From the NCBI RefSeq assembly GCF_036324505.1, contig NC_086369.1, positions 15,541,281-15,605,280 of the forward strand: DNA of 64,000 nt, given 5' to 3'. Each line of letters begins with the position of its first letter. Position 1 is the stretch's first letter. This DNA is from Eleginops maclovinus (lineage: Eukaryota > Chordata > Actinopteri > Perciformes > Eleginopidae). Under the pieces are notes generated by a model. That model was given only the letters and a program-made list of their open reading frames with translations. It was not told the origin of the DNA and did not search any database. Made by a program: the position numbers and the translations under genes. Shown here one piece after another: positions 12,263 to 26,124 of this stretch.

Positions 12263-15200
12263 CCCCCTGTTTCTCGGTTCCATCTTATCCCCTTAACCCC
12301 TGTCTCCCTCCTCCTCAAAATAGAACAGCCCATCACTCACATCCCGTTTGTTATTCCTGCCTCTGACACAGAGCGGCTGACACAAAGACAAAATGACAGC
12401 ATATATAAATATTTACAGCCGGCATCGGAGGCCGGTCTGCATTCTGCCAGTGCTCAGAGTGAGAGCTCCACGCCGGCCGCCACATGTGGAAGCACTTCTG
12501 GATCATGAATGGTTCGACTGTGAGTGGTGGCAGCGGGCGCTCACATATGAAGAGCCAATTCAGCAGCCCTGGATGTGGTAATGGAGGCAAAGGAATGGCA
12601 GCTATTTGGTGAAGTTGATGTAAGGAAGCAGGTTGAAATGAAAGCAAACACTCCAAAGTAAAAGACAAGGGAAGATAAGACCTTGTGTGTGAAGGTTTTC
12701 CTCCAATTATGTTATTTAAAGCTGGAAAAACAAGCGTGTTTTACAGCTGAAAGTCCTGCAACCTCAACCGTCCGTGGCTGTGTGTGCTGTGGCCGCGGGA
12801 CATTGAGTGATTCATGCAAAACAAACCGCCGTGCAACCACAAATAAGTGTGTAATAAAATATTTTAATCTCATGTGCTAGCAGTCATTTGGTTATAGAGG
12901 ATGTGGGAGATGTCTTCGGGCCACTTAAAAAAAAGAGATTCAAATATATCTGTAAGGAAATGACAGTGGGACTTATTGCAGCCGGTAAATCTAAGACAAA
13001 CAAGTCCAAAAATATGGAGAAAGTCCCCTCTTCATTCCACTGGAAGCCATTAAAACATGGCGGGAACATGGCTGGCCTTGGACACGCATAGAGCGGACTA
13101 AATGTTTTTAAGCCCTGAAAACCTTGGAGGGCTTTCAATTTAAAATAATCACCCCCAAATGACCAATTAAAGGATCTCCGATACCCGCTACAGCCTGTTG
13201 CGTTTATGAATGCTGTGAGGCCATTTGTTTATCTTCCCGCTTTCACTCGCCTCTCTAACGACGTGTTAGCCGTTCAGGGATGATAAAAGCTGAGCCCGGT
13301 CTGAGGCTGTGAAGCAGTTCATCTCCTCAGAGACGTGGCCCCGGGCATGTCCTGCAGAAGGCTTTGTTTACACCGCCGTTTATAACCTTTAAAAGCTCAC
13401 AACCAGGGACAACTGTTGAATACAACACTTCATTAATACACTACATCTCAAGGGGTTTGAGCTACAAGGCTCAGAATGAGTGGCATCGGCTTGGGAGCTT
13501 GGTTGCCAATTTTGAAACACATATTTTAAAGATTTGTTGAGTTGTGTGTGTGTAGGTCTATACATTCAAGCTTTTCATTAACTTCACAGAAATGTACAAC
13601 AAAATCACCGCCCAGAGTCTTTGTCTTTGTATGAAAGGGCAAACTCTTTAAACCCTTCCCCCCTGTACTAAAAATGGGATACAGCCTCCTTTAAATTATT
13701 CTATAAACGACAATGTACATTGGGCCCCTCCTGAAGCTATATTCAGAGTGTATATTCTGTATAAACATTTGGGACGTAGCTGCTGAACTATATAGGCTCC
13801 ACTTTCTTCCTGAAACCCTACATTTCCAAAACCGCCGTACGAAGCAGAGAGTGGTCTTTAGACGTTAGCATCCTCGCACCACAGTAACAGATCTGTCGGC
13901 CAAGTGTTGTACCAAGTCAGAGAAACCACCGTCCCCAGCGGGGTCAAACCCATGTGAGGCACGCCCTTCAACAACCACAATCACACAGAGAGAGAAACGA
14001 CTGTCACTGGAGCCCATGGACAAACCCTGACCCTGGCTCATTGTGCTAAGAACTGTTTAAGTACTTTTTATCTTACCAGGCTGGCTTAAACTGTGAGCAT
14101 TGTGAACCTGCACAATGGAGAAGCTGCAGACCCAGCTGCACCAGAGTATCGCTCTTTTATTTCCTTAACCATACCGCCACCTCAGCCTTGAATACAAAAA
14201 CACTCTCATGCAAGAATACAATCATCCAACTGCAGTTCATTCATCTTTTTCCTACTTATTGACAGTCGTTGTAAGCTCTAAATGTTAGAAAATGAGGTAA
14301 AATGATGCCCAAAACTCCAAGGTAATGTTGTTGTTCTTCCAACCCATTAGCTTTATAAATGAGTAAAGAATTAGTAGAGAAGACAGATAAGAACCACTCT
14401 CATGCCTTTACTTTAAATCGTCTAATTTACTAATCTGTATAAAAATTCATGTGTAAAGATGTGATTTTGCATGAATTATTGAAGTTTTTGGAATAAATTC
14501 AGCAAAAATTAGCATGACATGATGACTCTTTGCATTATTTTGCAGATGTTCTCCCCTAATGTTAGTGAGACACTATAAGACTAGTTTTTTTGTTCAATTT
14601 TGAACGTTATCTGCTAATTAAATAGCCATTATCATTGGTGGTCGCTGAATCAGAGCTTTTAGTAAGAAAGATAATTTACCAAAATATCCCACTATTTATT
14701 TTTAAGTCATATCCGAGCTGTAATGCTGCATCTCTAAATGTATGTCCACCACGGGTATAAGGCTCTCCTGAGCAGAGTGGGGGTGTAAAGAGCTCCGCAG
14801 GACACATTTAATGTGTTTGTAGTCCTCCCAGCACCACTGAAGAGCAGCCATGGCAGCGCTGCACATTTTCAACAACCAGGGATTATACTACATTACACAG
14901 AGCACAATGGCACACACGAGAGAGTAATCACAGGTTTAAGGAGAGCTTTCCGTTTGTGTGTATGCGTGCGTATGGATTCTGCAATGACACATGACTTTTT
15001 TTTGCGTTGAATGCAAAAAAGGCAAAGTCTGTAATTTGGTCTGAAAAGCTTTGTGGCTACTGTACGAGTCAGAACAATGAGATGAGTTTGAACCGCACAG
15101 AGACTATGATCAGGACATGAAAGGAAAGTCATTAAAACATAAATATAGCTGTGAGGGCAAAGAGACAGTCATGAGACCGCGGGAGTTAGCAGCTGCTCGA

Positions 15201-17271
15201 AAAAGGTCCGATATTTCCACAAGGTGAGCACCAATAAGATTGTGAAGTCAGTAAACAATGCTTTCTGTCGCCTCATGACCATAAAACCAGGCAGACGAAG
15301 CTGGTGTGTAGACAAGCGGGTGAGCTCCGAAACTTTGGGTGAACCTTTAGGGTCCAACAGCATTAACAAGCCAATGAATTTTACATGCATTCTGGGTAAC
15401 GTTTCTGCATCAGTGCGATTTAATGTTATGAGCCCTAACTCCACCTTTTAACAGTGTGGATGCAGATGTTTGAGAGTAAGGCCTCTAACCAGAAGGTAAA
15501 GTGACTTTCTAGCTTTTACAAGACCAAATCTGCTATCATAAATAAGTCTCTAAAAAAGAAACGCATGGTCACAGTTCTCCCAGTTGTGTCTCTACATCTC
15601 TACGCCGACCCTTTTCATTAACGCACAAGCATGAGGCCACAGGAGCTTGATGGGCCATCATGGCGCATTAGAGAGAACAAACGCACTGACCACAGCTGAC
15701 CCACGGGCTGCAGAGTGATCCTCTCACACAGTTAGTCATCATCATTGCACCCGGGTGGCGCAGAGGGAAGAGCCCCACCTCAGCTCACAGTGAAGTGATG
15801 AAGGCAGCTAAGAAAGATGAAGATTGAGGGTGGTAGAGTTCTCAAATCGTAAAGTAAAATCAGCTCCTTTGAATGCTCCTAACCTACTTCACCTCGGTGG
15901 AGGGCGTCATAGGAAATAAGTGAAGATGTTTCCAGGATCTCATTATCAAGTTTGAAATAACAAAGAGAAACCAAACGGTTGGTCACCCTCACCCTCCTGC
16001 ACACTTGTATTGATCGGCCTGAAACCAAATAGTATGATTGAATGATCCATTTGAATAAATAATAATTAATGAAACATGTACATTACTCATTAGACCCACA
16101 CATCTACTACTGTGCATATCACATGTTGAATTAGTGAAGAAACACCTGAAATGTTGACTTCAATTGAGGATCTTACAGGAGTTATTGTAGTGTTCTTAGC
16201 TCTCCTTTTGGTTTAACATGTTGTTGACATTTAAAAACTTATGAGCACTTAAGAAAGTTATGGCATGCGATGGAAAAGCCTAATAAACTCCATAGCTTCC
16301 ACGATATGTGTTGGTCTGCCACGATCTGTGTTTTCATGACTGGCCTTCACGGAGCGTCACTGTAAAGGTTCCCGCTGCAGACGGTTCGACCCGGTGTCGT
16401 GCACGACGGTGTTACTGAATACATGTCTGTGCGTGCACGTGGATCTTTAGACATGCACTGACCTTGGTCTTCAGTTGCATTTTACCCCAGCCTGAACCTT
16501 GTGTGATTATCTGACTGGGGCTCTGCTGGACTGAAAACAGCTCAATGACATTTGGCTGCTTCGCTCAGGGCAGACAGGACCGGCATTGATCGCTATTGAT
16601 GCTCTTTTTCGACTAAGTTTCACCTCATTTCATTACAGTTTAGTTGTTCAATAGCAGTGTGCAGTGAAAGGGTAAGGACGGTGAAATGTGATGCTGCGGA
16701 GACGTATAGTAAAGGCATGTGAGGAAGGTTGTGTCTGCTTTGTGCCTCAGGGGAAAAAATTAGGAGCTATCAGCTGCCGTTAAACACAGGCTGACTTTAA
16801 TGCTTCCAGCTGAATCATATGAAAGGAGAATTGTGTGTTGAATGTGCACTTGAAGAATACACAGTGCTAAAGGAGGTTGAAGCGACATGTTCCAGGGAAT
16901 AGAGGTAAGAAAAGTTACCTCTCAAGGTGTTAGCCTTCTTAAGTAAGGGTAACAAATCAATTCAGACACTTTAATCAATATCGTGTTTGTAGTCATCACA
17001 CAAATAGCTAATTGCTAACGAGATGCCCGATATAAATGACAAGATACTCTTCTTTCTCTGCTTTTTAACTGACAACATTTCTCAAGAGTGTGTATGTCAG
17101 TTTCCTGTCTACAAATATAACCTTGTGAAGGAAGGAGGGGGTGCCAACAGGAGGGAGGGAGGGAGGGTAGAGTGAAGGCATGGAGGGAGGGGGGAATGAA
17201 CTGTACTTAAAGAGAAAAATAATTACAAACAGGGAGATAAAAAATGTAATGAGGCGCATGGATGATGTCAC

Positions 17272-17273
<2 letters not shown>

Positions 17274-17356
<83 letters not shown>
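17274..17356 (+). repeat. (TG)41 on plus, (CA)41 in the sema5a pre-mRNA, touching the exon donor
   Basis: On the gene's strand the intron begins gtac and then continues as (AC)n for about 83 bases. CA-rich RNA is the known binding target of hnRNP L. Confidence 0.98.
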
Positions 17357-17358
<2 letters not shown>

Positions 17359-17506
17359 CTGAGTGTGGGACGAGCGGGTGCTCTGTCTTGTGACAGGGGG
17401 ATTCGGGCAGCAGCACGGGCCCTCTCCTACTTGCCACGCCTCCGGGCCGCAGGACCAGCATGCACTGCAGCAGGAGCAGTGCATGCTGGGTAACAGGGCG
17501 TCCCAT
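17359..17506 (-). CDS. sema5a: sema5a first coding exon (signal peptide and mature N-terminus), 49 codons plus one base
   Basis: Semaphorin 5A is a single-pass membrane axon-guidance protein (sema, PSI, seven thrombospondin type 1 repeats, membrane segment, short tail) that signals through plexins and proteoglycans. This exon reads M-G-R-P-V-T-Q followed by a leucine-rich core (about residues 8-20) and a likely cleavage near G-V-A-S (23-26). It ends with the segment C-H-K-T-E-H-P, which matches the C-x-x-TEHP that starts the mature part of vertebrate SEMA5A. The start ATG is at 17506 (C at -3, G at +4). The minus-strand donor is CTCAG then gtac at 17359/17358. The exon ends with one base of a codon (G), which joins AG of the next exon to give Glu. 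An oddity is that the intron turns into a (CA)n tract at once. The leader sequence itself diverges from mammals, as leaders usually do. SEMA5B fits less well. The assignment rests on motif recall and phase agreement, not on a database search. Confidence 0.88.
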
Positions 17507-17573
17507 GGGGGACGGGGCTTCGCTCGCTTCTCTTCAGGCCTCAGCGGTGGCCAAGAGCATTGGAGAGACACAC
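17507..17573 (-). other. sema5a: sema5a 5' UTR part of the first coding exon, with a short upstream ORF
   Basis: On the minus strand a good pyrimidine-rich acceptor (cttcctgtccccag) ends at 17574, so the exon carries 67 bases of 5' UTR before the start codon. Within it an ATG at 17560 opens a nine-codon frame (M-L-L-A-T-A-E-A-stop, ending at 17534), closing 27 bases before the main start codon. The acceptor implies at least one upstream noncoding exon, consistent with the CpG-rich block near 48 kb. Confidence 0.7.
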
Positions 17574-17995
17574 CTGGGGACAGGAAGAGACACATGTGGG
17601 TTAAAGTGGGGACAGATGTAAATATTTTCTTTAGATTTTCTGTAAAAAGCAACAGGGTCTTCATTATTTTCCCTCCGTTTCTAATTAAGCTTTGCTGTAA
17701 TGTGTAAGAGTTGGCAAGGAGGCTCTTTTTCATCACGTCTCTATCACGTATCTTAAACAAGGGTACGTGTATCTATCCTTAGTTTGCATCAGAGCACTGT
17801 ATTACACTCTAGCCCCTTGCCACAATAACAAAGAACTCACTCCAGTGACGAAAAAGCAGCAAAAACAAATCCTACAGAAAGGAAACGAGGGAGAGAGGTG
17901 CAAAGAAAGGTGTGACAGATCCGGGGGGAAAAGTGTGTTCACATCTTGGTCACCCGGTGCATGAATCAGACATGGCTCTGTATTACCTCAAACAC

Positions 17996-17998
<3 letters not shown>

Positions 17999-18081
<83 letters not shown>
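17999..18081 (+). repeat. (TG)41 microsatellite
   Basis: Pure tract about 430 bp upstream (in gene direction) of the first coding exon, CA in the pre-mRNA. Confidence 0.99.
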
Positions 18082-18084
<3 letters not shown>

Positions 18085-18391
18085 AGTATCAGAGTAATTT
18101 CATTAGGAAGGGCAGCAGTAGTTCAATGGGTGCATGCATGTATTTATTAAGGCTCTATTTGTGTGAATATGTGTGTATGTATAGAGCTGCACTGCACAGC
18201 ACTCCTTGCGGGTCAGTTAAACCTTACAGCTGCTGTAAATCTGATGTGTTTTTATTCACGACTAAGCCCTCAAATCGCTTCGTGTGATTATTATTTGATG
18301 CTTGCTGCAGATTCATGCTTCCCTGAAAAAGTCGGTCCCTTGCAAGAACAACAGAGCAGTTTCACAACCCAATTGTGCGTAATTTCCTCTG

Positions 18392-18393
<2 letters not shown>

Positions 18394-18429
<36 letters not shown>

Positions 18430-18438
18430 GGGGGGGGG
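18394..18438 (+). repeat. (TG)16 followed by a run of about 12 G
   Basis: Compound tract; the G run is a C run in the transcript sense. Confidence 0.97.
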
Positions 18439-19589
18439 ACTGATGAGCAGTCTACAGCATCTACATCATTACTTTTTAATCATTCATGTGATGCTATTAC
18501 CAAGAGTGATTCATGCTGAGCGCAACAGAAGAATAATCCTCCCTGACGGAGCGCCTCAGTCTGCAGCGGGTGTGGTGGAGTGAATAAAGACACCGAGGAT
18601 CTCAGCTGTCTTTGCTTAAGTTTTATTGCATTATGCATCTAAACCTGTGGAGCCACATTATTATAGAATTACATTTGAAATAGGCTTTTCTTTTGTTGTC
18701 CAGCCAGAGGAGCATGAACGATCCTCCATGACAAGACCCATTAAATCACTCTATTTCCACCATTCACAATACACTGTATCTTAGGGAAAGGAGTATTCAA
18801 TAAAGGCTTCCTACACCATTATAATATGAAGTGCTTCTTATTTTCCAGTTAAACTGGTGGGAAGTGGGAAGAGTTAATTAACTGTGATTTATGGGCTGCA
18901 AACAAGATACATCAACTTTTAACACCTTGTTTGTTGTGGTAAGCAAAAATATGAAAACTTCTGCAAGCTGCTAAAAGAGAAAATTGAAGTGAGCAAAGAG
19001 AAGGAAAGAAAGAGGGGAACATTTGCTCTCTGTGAAGTCTGAACCCCTGCAGGTCTGCAGAGCTCTGAGTGGCTGCTGGCTTCAACACACGTCACCTCTC
19101 TGCTCCGGCCTTCAAATGGAAACCTTAATGCTGAGAGTGTGTGCTCGTTTTATTTCATTTTTCCTCCTTGAAAGGAAAGTTTACTTTGCCTTTAGCGTGC
19201 ATGAATAGACTCTGTAACCTTGGGGCCTTTAGTGGAGAACACTTACAGTCCGGTGTGTGAATGCAGGGCCTCAGTAATGTGAAACACCTGTCACGCAGCA
19301 CATACAGCCAGCACCAGTTGCCTCTCTTTATTCTTTTCCTCCCGACTTGACGCTTCGCACGTCAGCTTGTGCTCTTTTGCAGCGTTGCTTCAGTCAACGT
19401 GTCGTTTTACATGTCACTTCTCTTTGTCTGCTGTCTCTCTGACAGGCTGTGAGTGAGTCACTTTCTTTCAGTAGCAGAGACATGCTTATTGTCTCATAAA
19501 CTCTTTTACTTTGGGAAAATATTATATTAAGTGTGCATAGGAGAACATGAGAGTGGATGTTTTCACAGCTGTTCAGAGAGGGCTGTGGT

Positions 19590-20105
19590 ATTGTTCGAAG
19601 GTGGAAAGTACATTTACTCAAGTACTGTAATCAGGTACAAATATGCCGTACTGGTACTTATTTGTATATTTTTAGTTACCTGCTACATAATGTTGGCTTA
19701 AAAACACAGAATTACATGAAACATTATCTTGTTTTCTAAATTAAACTGGCCACATGTTAGACAGGACTCAGAGTACTTGATTAATCTGGCCTATTGAGGG
19801 ATAGTTAATAGTGTCTCAACATTTTGACTTTATGTTTTATCTGTGTTAAGTGTGTTTGAGCACCTCTAAAAGCGCTGTTTAATAAAATGTACTATTATTA
19901 TTATTTCTATCTACAAACATTCAGGTCATTATTCATTTATTTTAGATTTCTTTGCAATGGATACTTTTACCTTTAATGCTTTAAGTATATTTTGCTGAAT
20001 CTGTTTGAATTATTTTCACATTAATAACATTTCAAATGCAGGAATGAGTATTAGTACCTTTACTGAACTCAAGGATCCAAATACTTCTTCCAACACTGGT
20101 ATTGC
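19590..20105. mobile_element. old copy of a percomorph AAGTACT-type repeat (probably a non-autonomous DNA transposon)
   Basis: It opens with gaaggtggaaagtacattta and ctcaagtactgtaatc, and closes with gagtattagtacctttact and ccaaatacttcttccaacactgg, the mirrored ends of a repeat known from many fish. The internal part is diverged. The hAT-like class is a guess. Confidence 0.6.
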
Positions 20106-20124
20106 ACATATGTGGGCGTCTCCA

Positions 20125-20261
<137 letters not shown>

Positions 20262-22285
20262 CTTGTCTGACAGCAGCAGGACACGGTGCTCTCTGTTGAC
20301 CTCTCTGCCTCTGCACTCGACCTCTCATGTCTGCACACCCAGCACGTGCATGCTTGGAAAACAAAGTCCCGGCCTCTCGTATACGAGCTCTTTGTAAAGC
20401 TGTTTCTAGAATAAGAAAATATGTAGCACTTTTATCCTCACCACTCATGCTGCATTCAGGTTTTACTGATTCCCAGCATGTTTTAAAAACCTGGTTGTAG
20501 TTTAATATTAAAGATGCCCTGCAGACATTTCACATAAAAAAACACCGATGTGTGTTTCCTCGAGGTCGAACAAATGTGTGTGGTACTTTTTCCTTAGTGT
20601 GAAACACTTACAAAACAAATGACTGAATATTTTAAATTATACAGGCTTTCCATCAGTGTGTTGTCTTCTCCCTGCCTTTATTCTGTGTAAGTGGGGACCC
20701 AATCATAACCAAATTGCTCCATAGTGCTTCCAGTGGTAAAAACTAACCAGGGTTTCCTTAATTTAACCACAGGATAATTTAAATGATATCTAAAATAGAA
20801 TAAAAGACTAATGCAGGATTTAAATGATAGCCAGTGTTTTAAATATACATATCCACGTCCAATTGTGAGGAAACCCTTGCTGTTTTCCTCCCTTTCCTCA
20901 TATGTATTAAATGAATCCATCTCTGAACGTGCAGAGTTAATGCAAACCATACATTACATGGTGAAACAATTACAAACCCCTTAAAGTAGTTCTGTAAATA
21001 AGCCATAAATAAAATACTGAAATGCATATGGCACTTTTCACGCCCTGATTTATGCCCACACAGCGACAGACAGCCGGGACGTGATTTCACACCAGACCGT
21101 TGTTTCTCTCTGAAGTGTTTTCTGGTGGATCCTATTTTCTCTTTAGCTCACCACAAGCCACCGACTGCTCCTGAGGGAGAATAAACTGGGAGAGTGTTGT
21201 GAGCTGTTCGCTGGTCTAGCTCTAAATCATCTCCAGGGCATCAGCACACCCCTCCACCTCCTCCTCCTCTCTTCCCTCTGTCTCTCTTTCATACCTCTGC
21301 AAATACGGACACACAGAAACGCAGGTACAGTCCCACGTACGCTCTGAAATCACCCGGGAACCGGTGATGGATAACACACCGGTGCATTCAGGGCACTTAG
21401 CAGGCGCGAGGAAAACAGACAAAAAAGATGTGGTGTAGACCATGATGTCATTTCAAATGCATGGACAAAACAATCAGTATTCCTGCCAGGATGATGCTAC
21501 ACTCAGATGGCACAGACCGATGTGATCTTTACAAACAAATCCACCATCAAAAGGCTTTCTATCCACTTTTGTGGACTAAATGTCTGCTGCTTTTATGCAC
21601 CATCATGTGGAAAGTATGCACTACAAAAGACAGACTACACGCATCTTGCACTCTGCCAGGTGTCTCTGCAACGAACACTGCTGTAATGTTTGATTGAACG
21701 GCTACAAACCGCAACACCTCCCAGCTCCTCCATTAGCATCTTTCTCATGTTTACCAGTCGTATCTCTAAAGAAACATACACTCATTTTATTTCACGCAGC
21801 TGTGTGCACCTGCTTTATGTCGCCTTCTCTCTTAGTAGCATCACATGGGAGCAACAACGACCTGAAGCGTTATTACAAGTCTTTTCAAGAGAAGATGGAA
21901 CCAGTCTGGACATGTAAATCTGCACAGGAACACGCAGTGGACCCATACACTGTAGCAGGTGAGGATCATTTGCAGCCCCTACCAGCTGGTTGGTGAGGAG
22001 TCTGCAGGCAATGACGGAGAAACAGTGTGAATCACCACAACCATCAGGTCCTTGAATCATGCATACGCACAAACAATATCAGCTCCACACACACAGATCC
22101 TTCAATTAAAAGGCAGCATATTGAATGTCAAACCTCCAGAAAAGTAGAAGAAAACTGAAGCTGATGCTCCGTCCGCTTGCAGCCAAACGTTGCCAGCTGA
22201 GTAATGGATTAGCTCAGACAATCAATAGCTGTTTGCTGCAGTTTTTGAAAGTTATAAAAGGCCATTCAGCCTTGTATAGACAGTA

Positions 22286-22403
<118 letters not shown>

Positions 22404-22578
22404 GTATGGTGGATGTGGAGGTGTCAGCTAACTAATCAATGGAAGTCTTCCTGCAGTAACGAGTGGAGAGGATCATATTAACACCGCTATTGATTTAGTC
22501 CGAGGCAGACTTCATGGTGGTTGAATTACACGATACATAATGAATACACTCCAGAATAAACGCCAGCTCTGTAGCTGT

Positions 22579-22720
<142 letters not shown>

Positions 22721-22834
22721 CTCATAAAAACACGTTTGTCAAAGTGGTGCAGTGATGATCCATCTGTCCAAACACAGTCAGAAGGGTGTGAGTATGTGTG
22801 TGTATGAGGGGTCATAACACACTGCTAATGGAGG

Positions 22835-22835
<1 letters not shown>

Positions 22836-22864
<29 letters not shown>
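22836..22864 (+). repeat. (CT)14 microsatellite
   Basis: Pyrimidine tract lying between the CA array at 22579 and the TG array at 22966. Confidence 0.98.
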
Positions 22865-22866
<2 letters not shown>

Positions 22867-22963
22867 ACAGGACACACACACCAGTAAAATCACCAGACTT
22901 TGCTTTAGAGCCGAGAACACAAAAGCACTCCAGAGCTGCTTCATAAAGCTGCATGTTTGTCAC

Positions 22964-23093
<130 letters not shown>

Positions 23094-23879
23094 CTGTCTA
23101 TCAGATGGGTTATTGCCAGTTGTTGTTTGTTGTTCTTCTGAGTCTCTCACTCTCTGCCAAATGGGATCTGTGGTTCTGGCGTCTTGTGTTTTTAGAGGAG
23201 AAGTGACGGACGTGTTTGCTCTGCTGTCTGAGTGACTGGATTATGTTTGAACGTAGTAATTGATTTATAAAAGAATAGAATCACTACTATAAAGTCAGGA
23301 CTGTGTGAGGAGCCGGGATGTGACGATCCAATCAGAGTTGAATCACTGCAAACATTTACATTTCATTTCCAAAGTTTGAACCCAAAATGCTGCTCAAATT
23401 CTGAGTCACACATATTTAATTATTGAGTTTCTTTTACCTTTACTTTCTGGCTTTTGTTTGAGCTTTACTTATCAATCTGTCCATCTGTTTATGTATTTGT
23501 GTATATCTCCCTATGGTGCTCCTCAAATTAAATCAATGCATCTATAAAACACTTCAACGAACTGAGAAAAGCGCCATCATAAATCTAGCTGATTTACAGA
23601 TGAGATTTATGATGGTTTGTGTTTTAATGTTGATGGAACGCTTTTATTATCAAGTGTTTTATTAATTACAACGTATTTTAAGTGCTTTACGATTAAAGCC
23701 TGATGAATGGGTTTCTGATCTCATGAGCTATGTATTCCTTCCTTTAGAGGGGTAGAAAATTAGTTGTGGAGAATTTTAGATGACTATGTTAACGACTGTC
23801 TTGAGTGACAAACGACGTGGCGGAATAACCCACCAGGTGAGTGACACTGATCGTCTGAGCGAGTGAATGACTGCAGCGT

Positions 23880-24065
23880 GACACAACATGATGGACGGAG
23901 CGACAGCCCCGTCCCGCCTCCACCTGTCATTGACCTTCCTCCCGATCCCTGCCGGGGTCTCGTCGGAGGATGACAGCGAGAGTGACGGACCGATGATATC
24001 GCCATCAGAGCCTCGGCGGGGTCCTTTCCGCTCCACGACCCCCGGATCAGGGGGCAGGGTAATGT
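23880..24065. other. isolated CpG-rich islet inside the large intron
   Basis: About 180 bp with many CpG pairs (cgtcggagg, gagtgacggaccgatgatatcgcc, cctcggcgg, cgctccacgacccccgg) surrounded by AT-rich DNA. Frames are open on both strands, as expected of GC-rich DNA. On the minus strand an acceptor-like ccactgttggacag precedes it (24083 side), and an acag/gtggag could serve as donor. It may be an alternative promoter, an orphan CpG island or a lone exon; the sequence does not decide. Confidence 0.35.
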
Positions 24066-24274
24066 TTGTTTCTGTCCAACAGTGGGATTGAAAAAGGCGC
24101 ACCTGGGTCGGAGGACTGTTTGTTTCAAAAGCTAATCTGCCCAGCTCAGTGTGACGCTTCGGATGCACGAGTCAAATGTGCACGATTTGGGTTGGTCAGA
24201 CACTAGATCAGAATCAGAATTCTTTGTCCCACAACGGGTACACTTACGGTATTACAATAGCAAGAGTTTCATCA

Positions 24275-24660
24275 GAGGTGGGAGAAGTACTCAGGTCTTT
24301 GAGTAAAAGTAGAAGTACTCAGATCTTGTACTTGAGTAAAGTAGAAGTACTCAGATCTATACTTAAAGTAGCGACAGTAAAAGTAGTCATTGTCTGATTG
24401 GTCCATTTCAGAATAATATCTCTGATATGTTTTATAATGATTGATCATCAAAGTGTTCTCAGAGCTGGTAAAGGTGCAGCTAGTTTTACTGGGTGTGTAT
24501 ACTGCAGGGTAGCTGCTGGATTTACTGTAAGACACACACACGGTTCATCTCCCTCACATTGTACTGATACTGTGGTGCAGAAATACATGTTAGAGCATGG
24601 TATTAATTATTATAGGTGATATATAATGTATATTACTTTACAGATTTGATGTAATTGTCT
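24275..24660. mobile_element. second copy of the same AAGTACT-type repeat
   Basis: It starts cagaggtgggagaagtactc, followed by three further agtactcag/cttgagtaaa motifs, then internal gtccatttcagaataat and agctggtaaaggtgcagcta blocks typical of the element. The right end fades around 24660. Confidence 0.65.
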
Positions 24661-25415
24661 GGTTTCCTCGATGTAAATCTCTTTGAACAACGTTAATATA
24701 AAGCCTACATTCTCCTCTGCTTCATCACCAAGAACGTTTCCCTGAGTCTTTGCAAAATCAATCTTTAGACAGCATGTTCAACAAACTGCTCCGTAATGGA
24801 ATAACATGAAATTGAGTAAATACTGGATCAGTCCCCCTCCCCCCCCCCCCTGCCGCCGTGATGATGCTACGAGATTTCAATCTGTTGTTTGAGATGGCTG
24901 CAGATATGGAAAACAGAGCTGTGTGTGTGTTTTAGTCTCAGCATGTGGGGGGAATTACACAGCTGAAGAAACACATGGCTGGTGCTGGACTGGAACAAAC
25001 ATGGCAGGTACATTGTTTCCTCTTTTTTCATAAAGATTTATTCAACGTTTATTTCTGAGCTCCTCCATTTCTGGTGGTGGAAGTTATTCCCCCGACTTTA
25101 ATGCCAAAATAAAATACATTCATTGCAGTTTTGTTCCAGGTTTTTACGATTAAAGTAGCAGGTACTCAGTTCACGATGTGTTTCAAACTTGCTGGAAGAT
25201 TTAACAGTAAAATAAAGTAGCCATGGAGTCAATTTAAGAAAATGTCACCCTCCTTTGCTCCTGAGTAATGTTTGCACACACCTCCTTTTTTGTACATGCT
25301 GCAAAACACAATGAATCGTAAAGAGTACTTTGCAGAGGTGAGCGTCTTTTTTTGACTAGCCCTGATGACTCCCCAGACCACAACTCTATTTTCTTCAGCT
25401 GAATCTGGGACTTAA

Positions 25416-25579
<164 letters not shown>

Positions 25580-26124
25580 AATGACTTGCTCAAAAACACA
25601 CCCAGCAATTTCACCCGAGTCCCACCCTAAACTCTCTAAATCCTGCTGTTATTTTTACTCCCGCTGATGCATCACCTCGTGCCTGACTGTGGTCTGCGCG
25701 AGTGTTTCTACACAACACATCTCCAGACGACGAAGCGCTTTCACAACAAGCAATATGTGGCAGGAAAAGTGACATCATCGTGAAAGAGCTCACAGATTAG
25801 CAGCAGGACTGTGTTGCTGCCTGCATGATTGCTGGAGGTACTGTAGTTCAACTTGCCCTGCGACTGCAGACGATTACAGGAGTCCTGCCCTCTGAATTCA
25901 GAGCAGGGCTTTTAAATCTGCTCGCTTCCAAATTAGGTCAAGGTAAGGCAGAGTCAGGACTTGTAGGCTGCACAGCCGACTTCATCATTTCAGAGAATTA
26001 ATCATTTCTGAGGTTGGTTGGTTTTCCTTTCTCGTCTTTTGACAGGAGTATTATGAATATAGATACACTGAGAAATCCTTTCATTTGTATTCATCTCTTC
26101 TAGGAACCGTACCGTGTTCTTCTT

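Noticed and set aside
15748..15795. tRNA-like string ggtggcgcagagg
   Set aside because: No matching box B at the proper distance; perhaps a SINE crumb, but unsupported.
17065..17760. 231-codon minus-strand frame overlapping the sema5a first coding exon
   Set aside because: It is a different frame held open by the TG array and GC-rich exon; the sema5a frame explains the splice sites and motifs.
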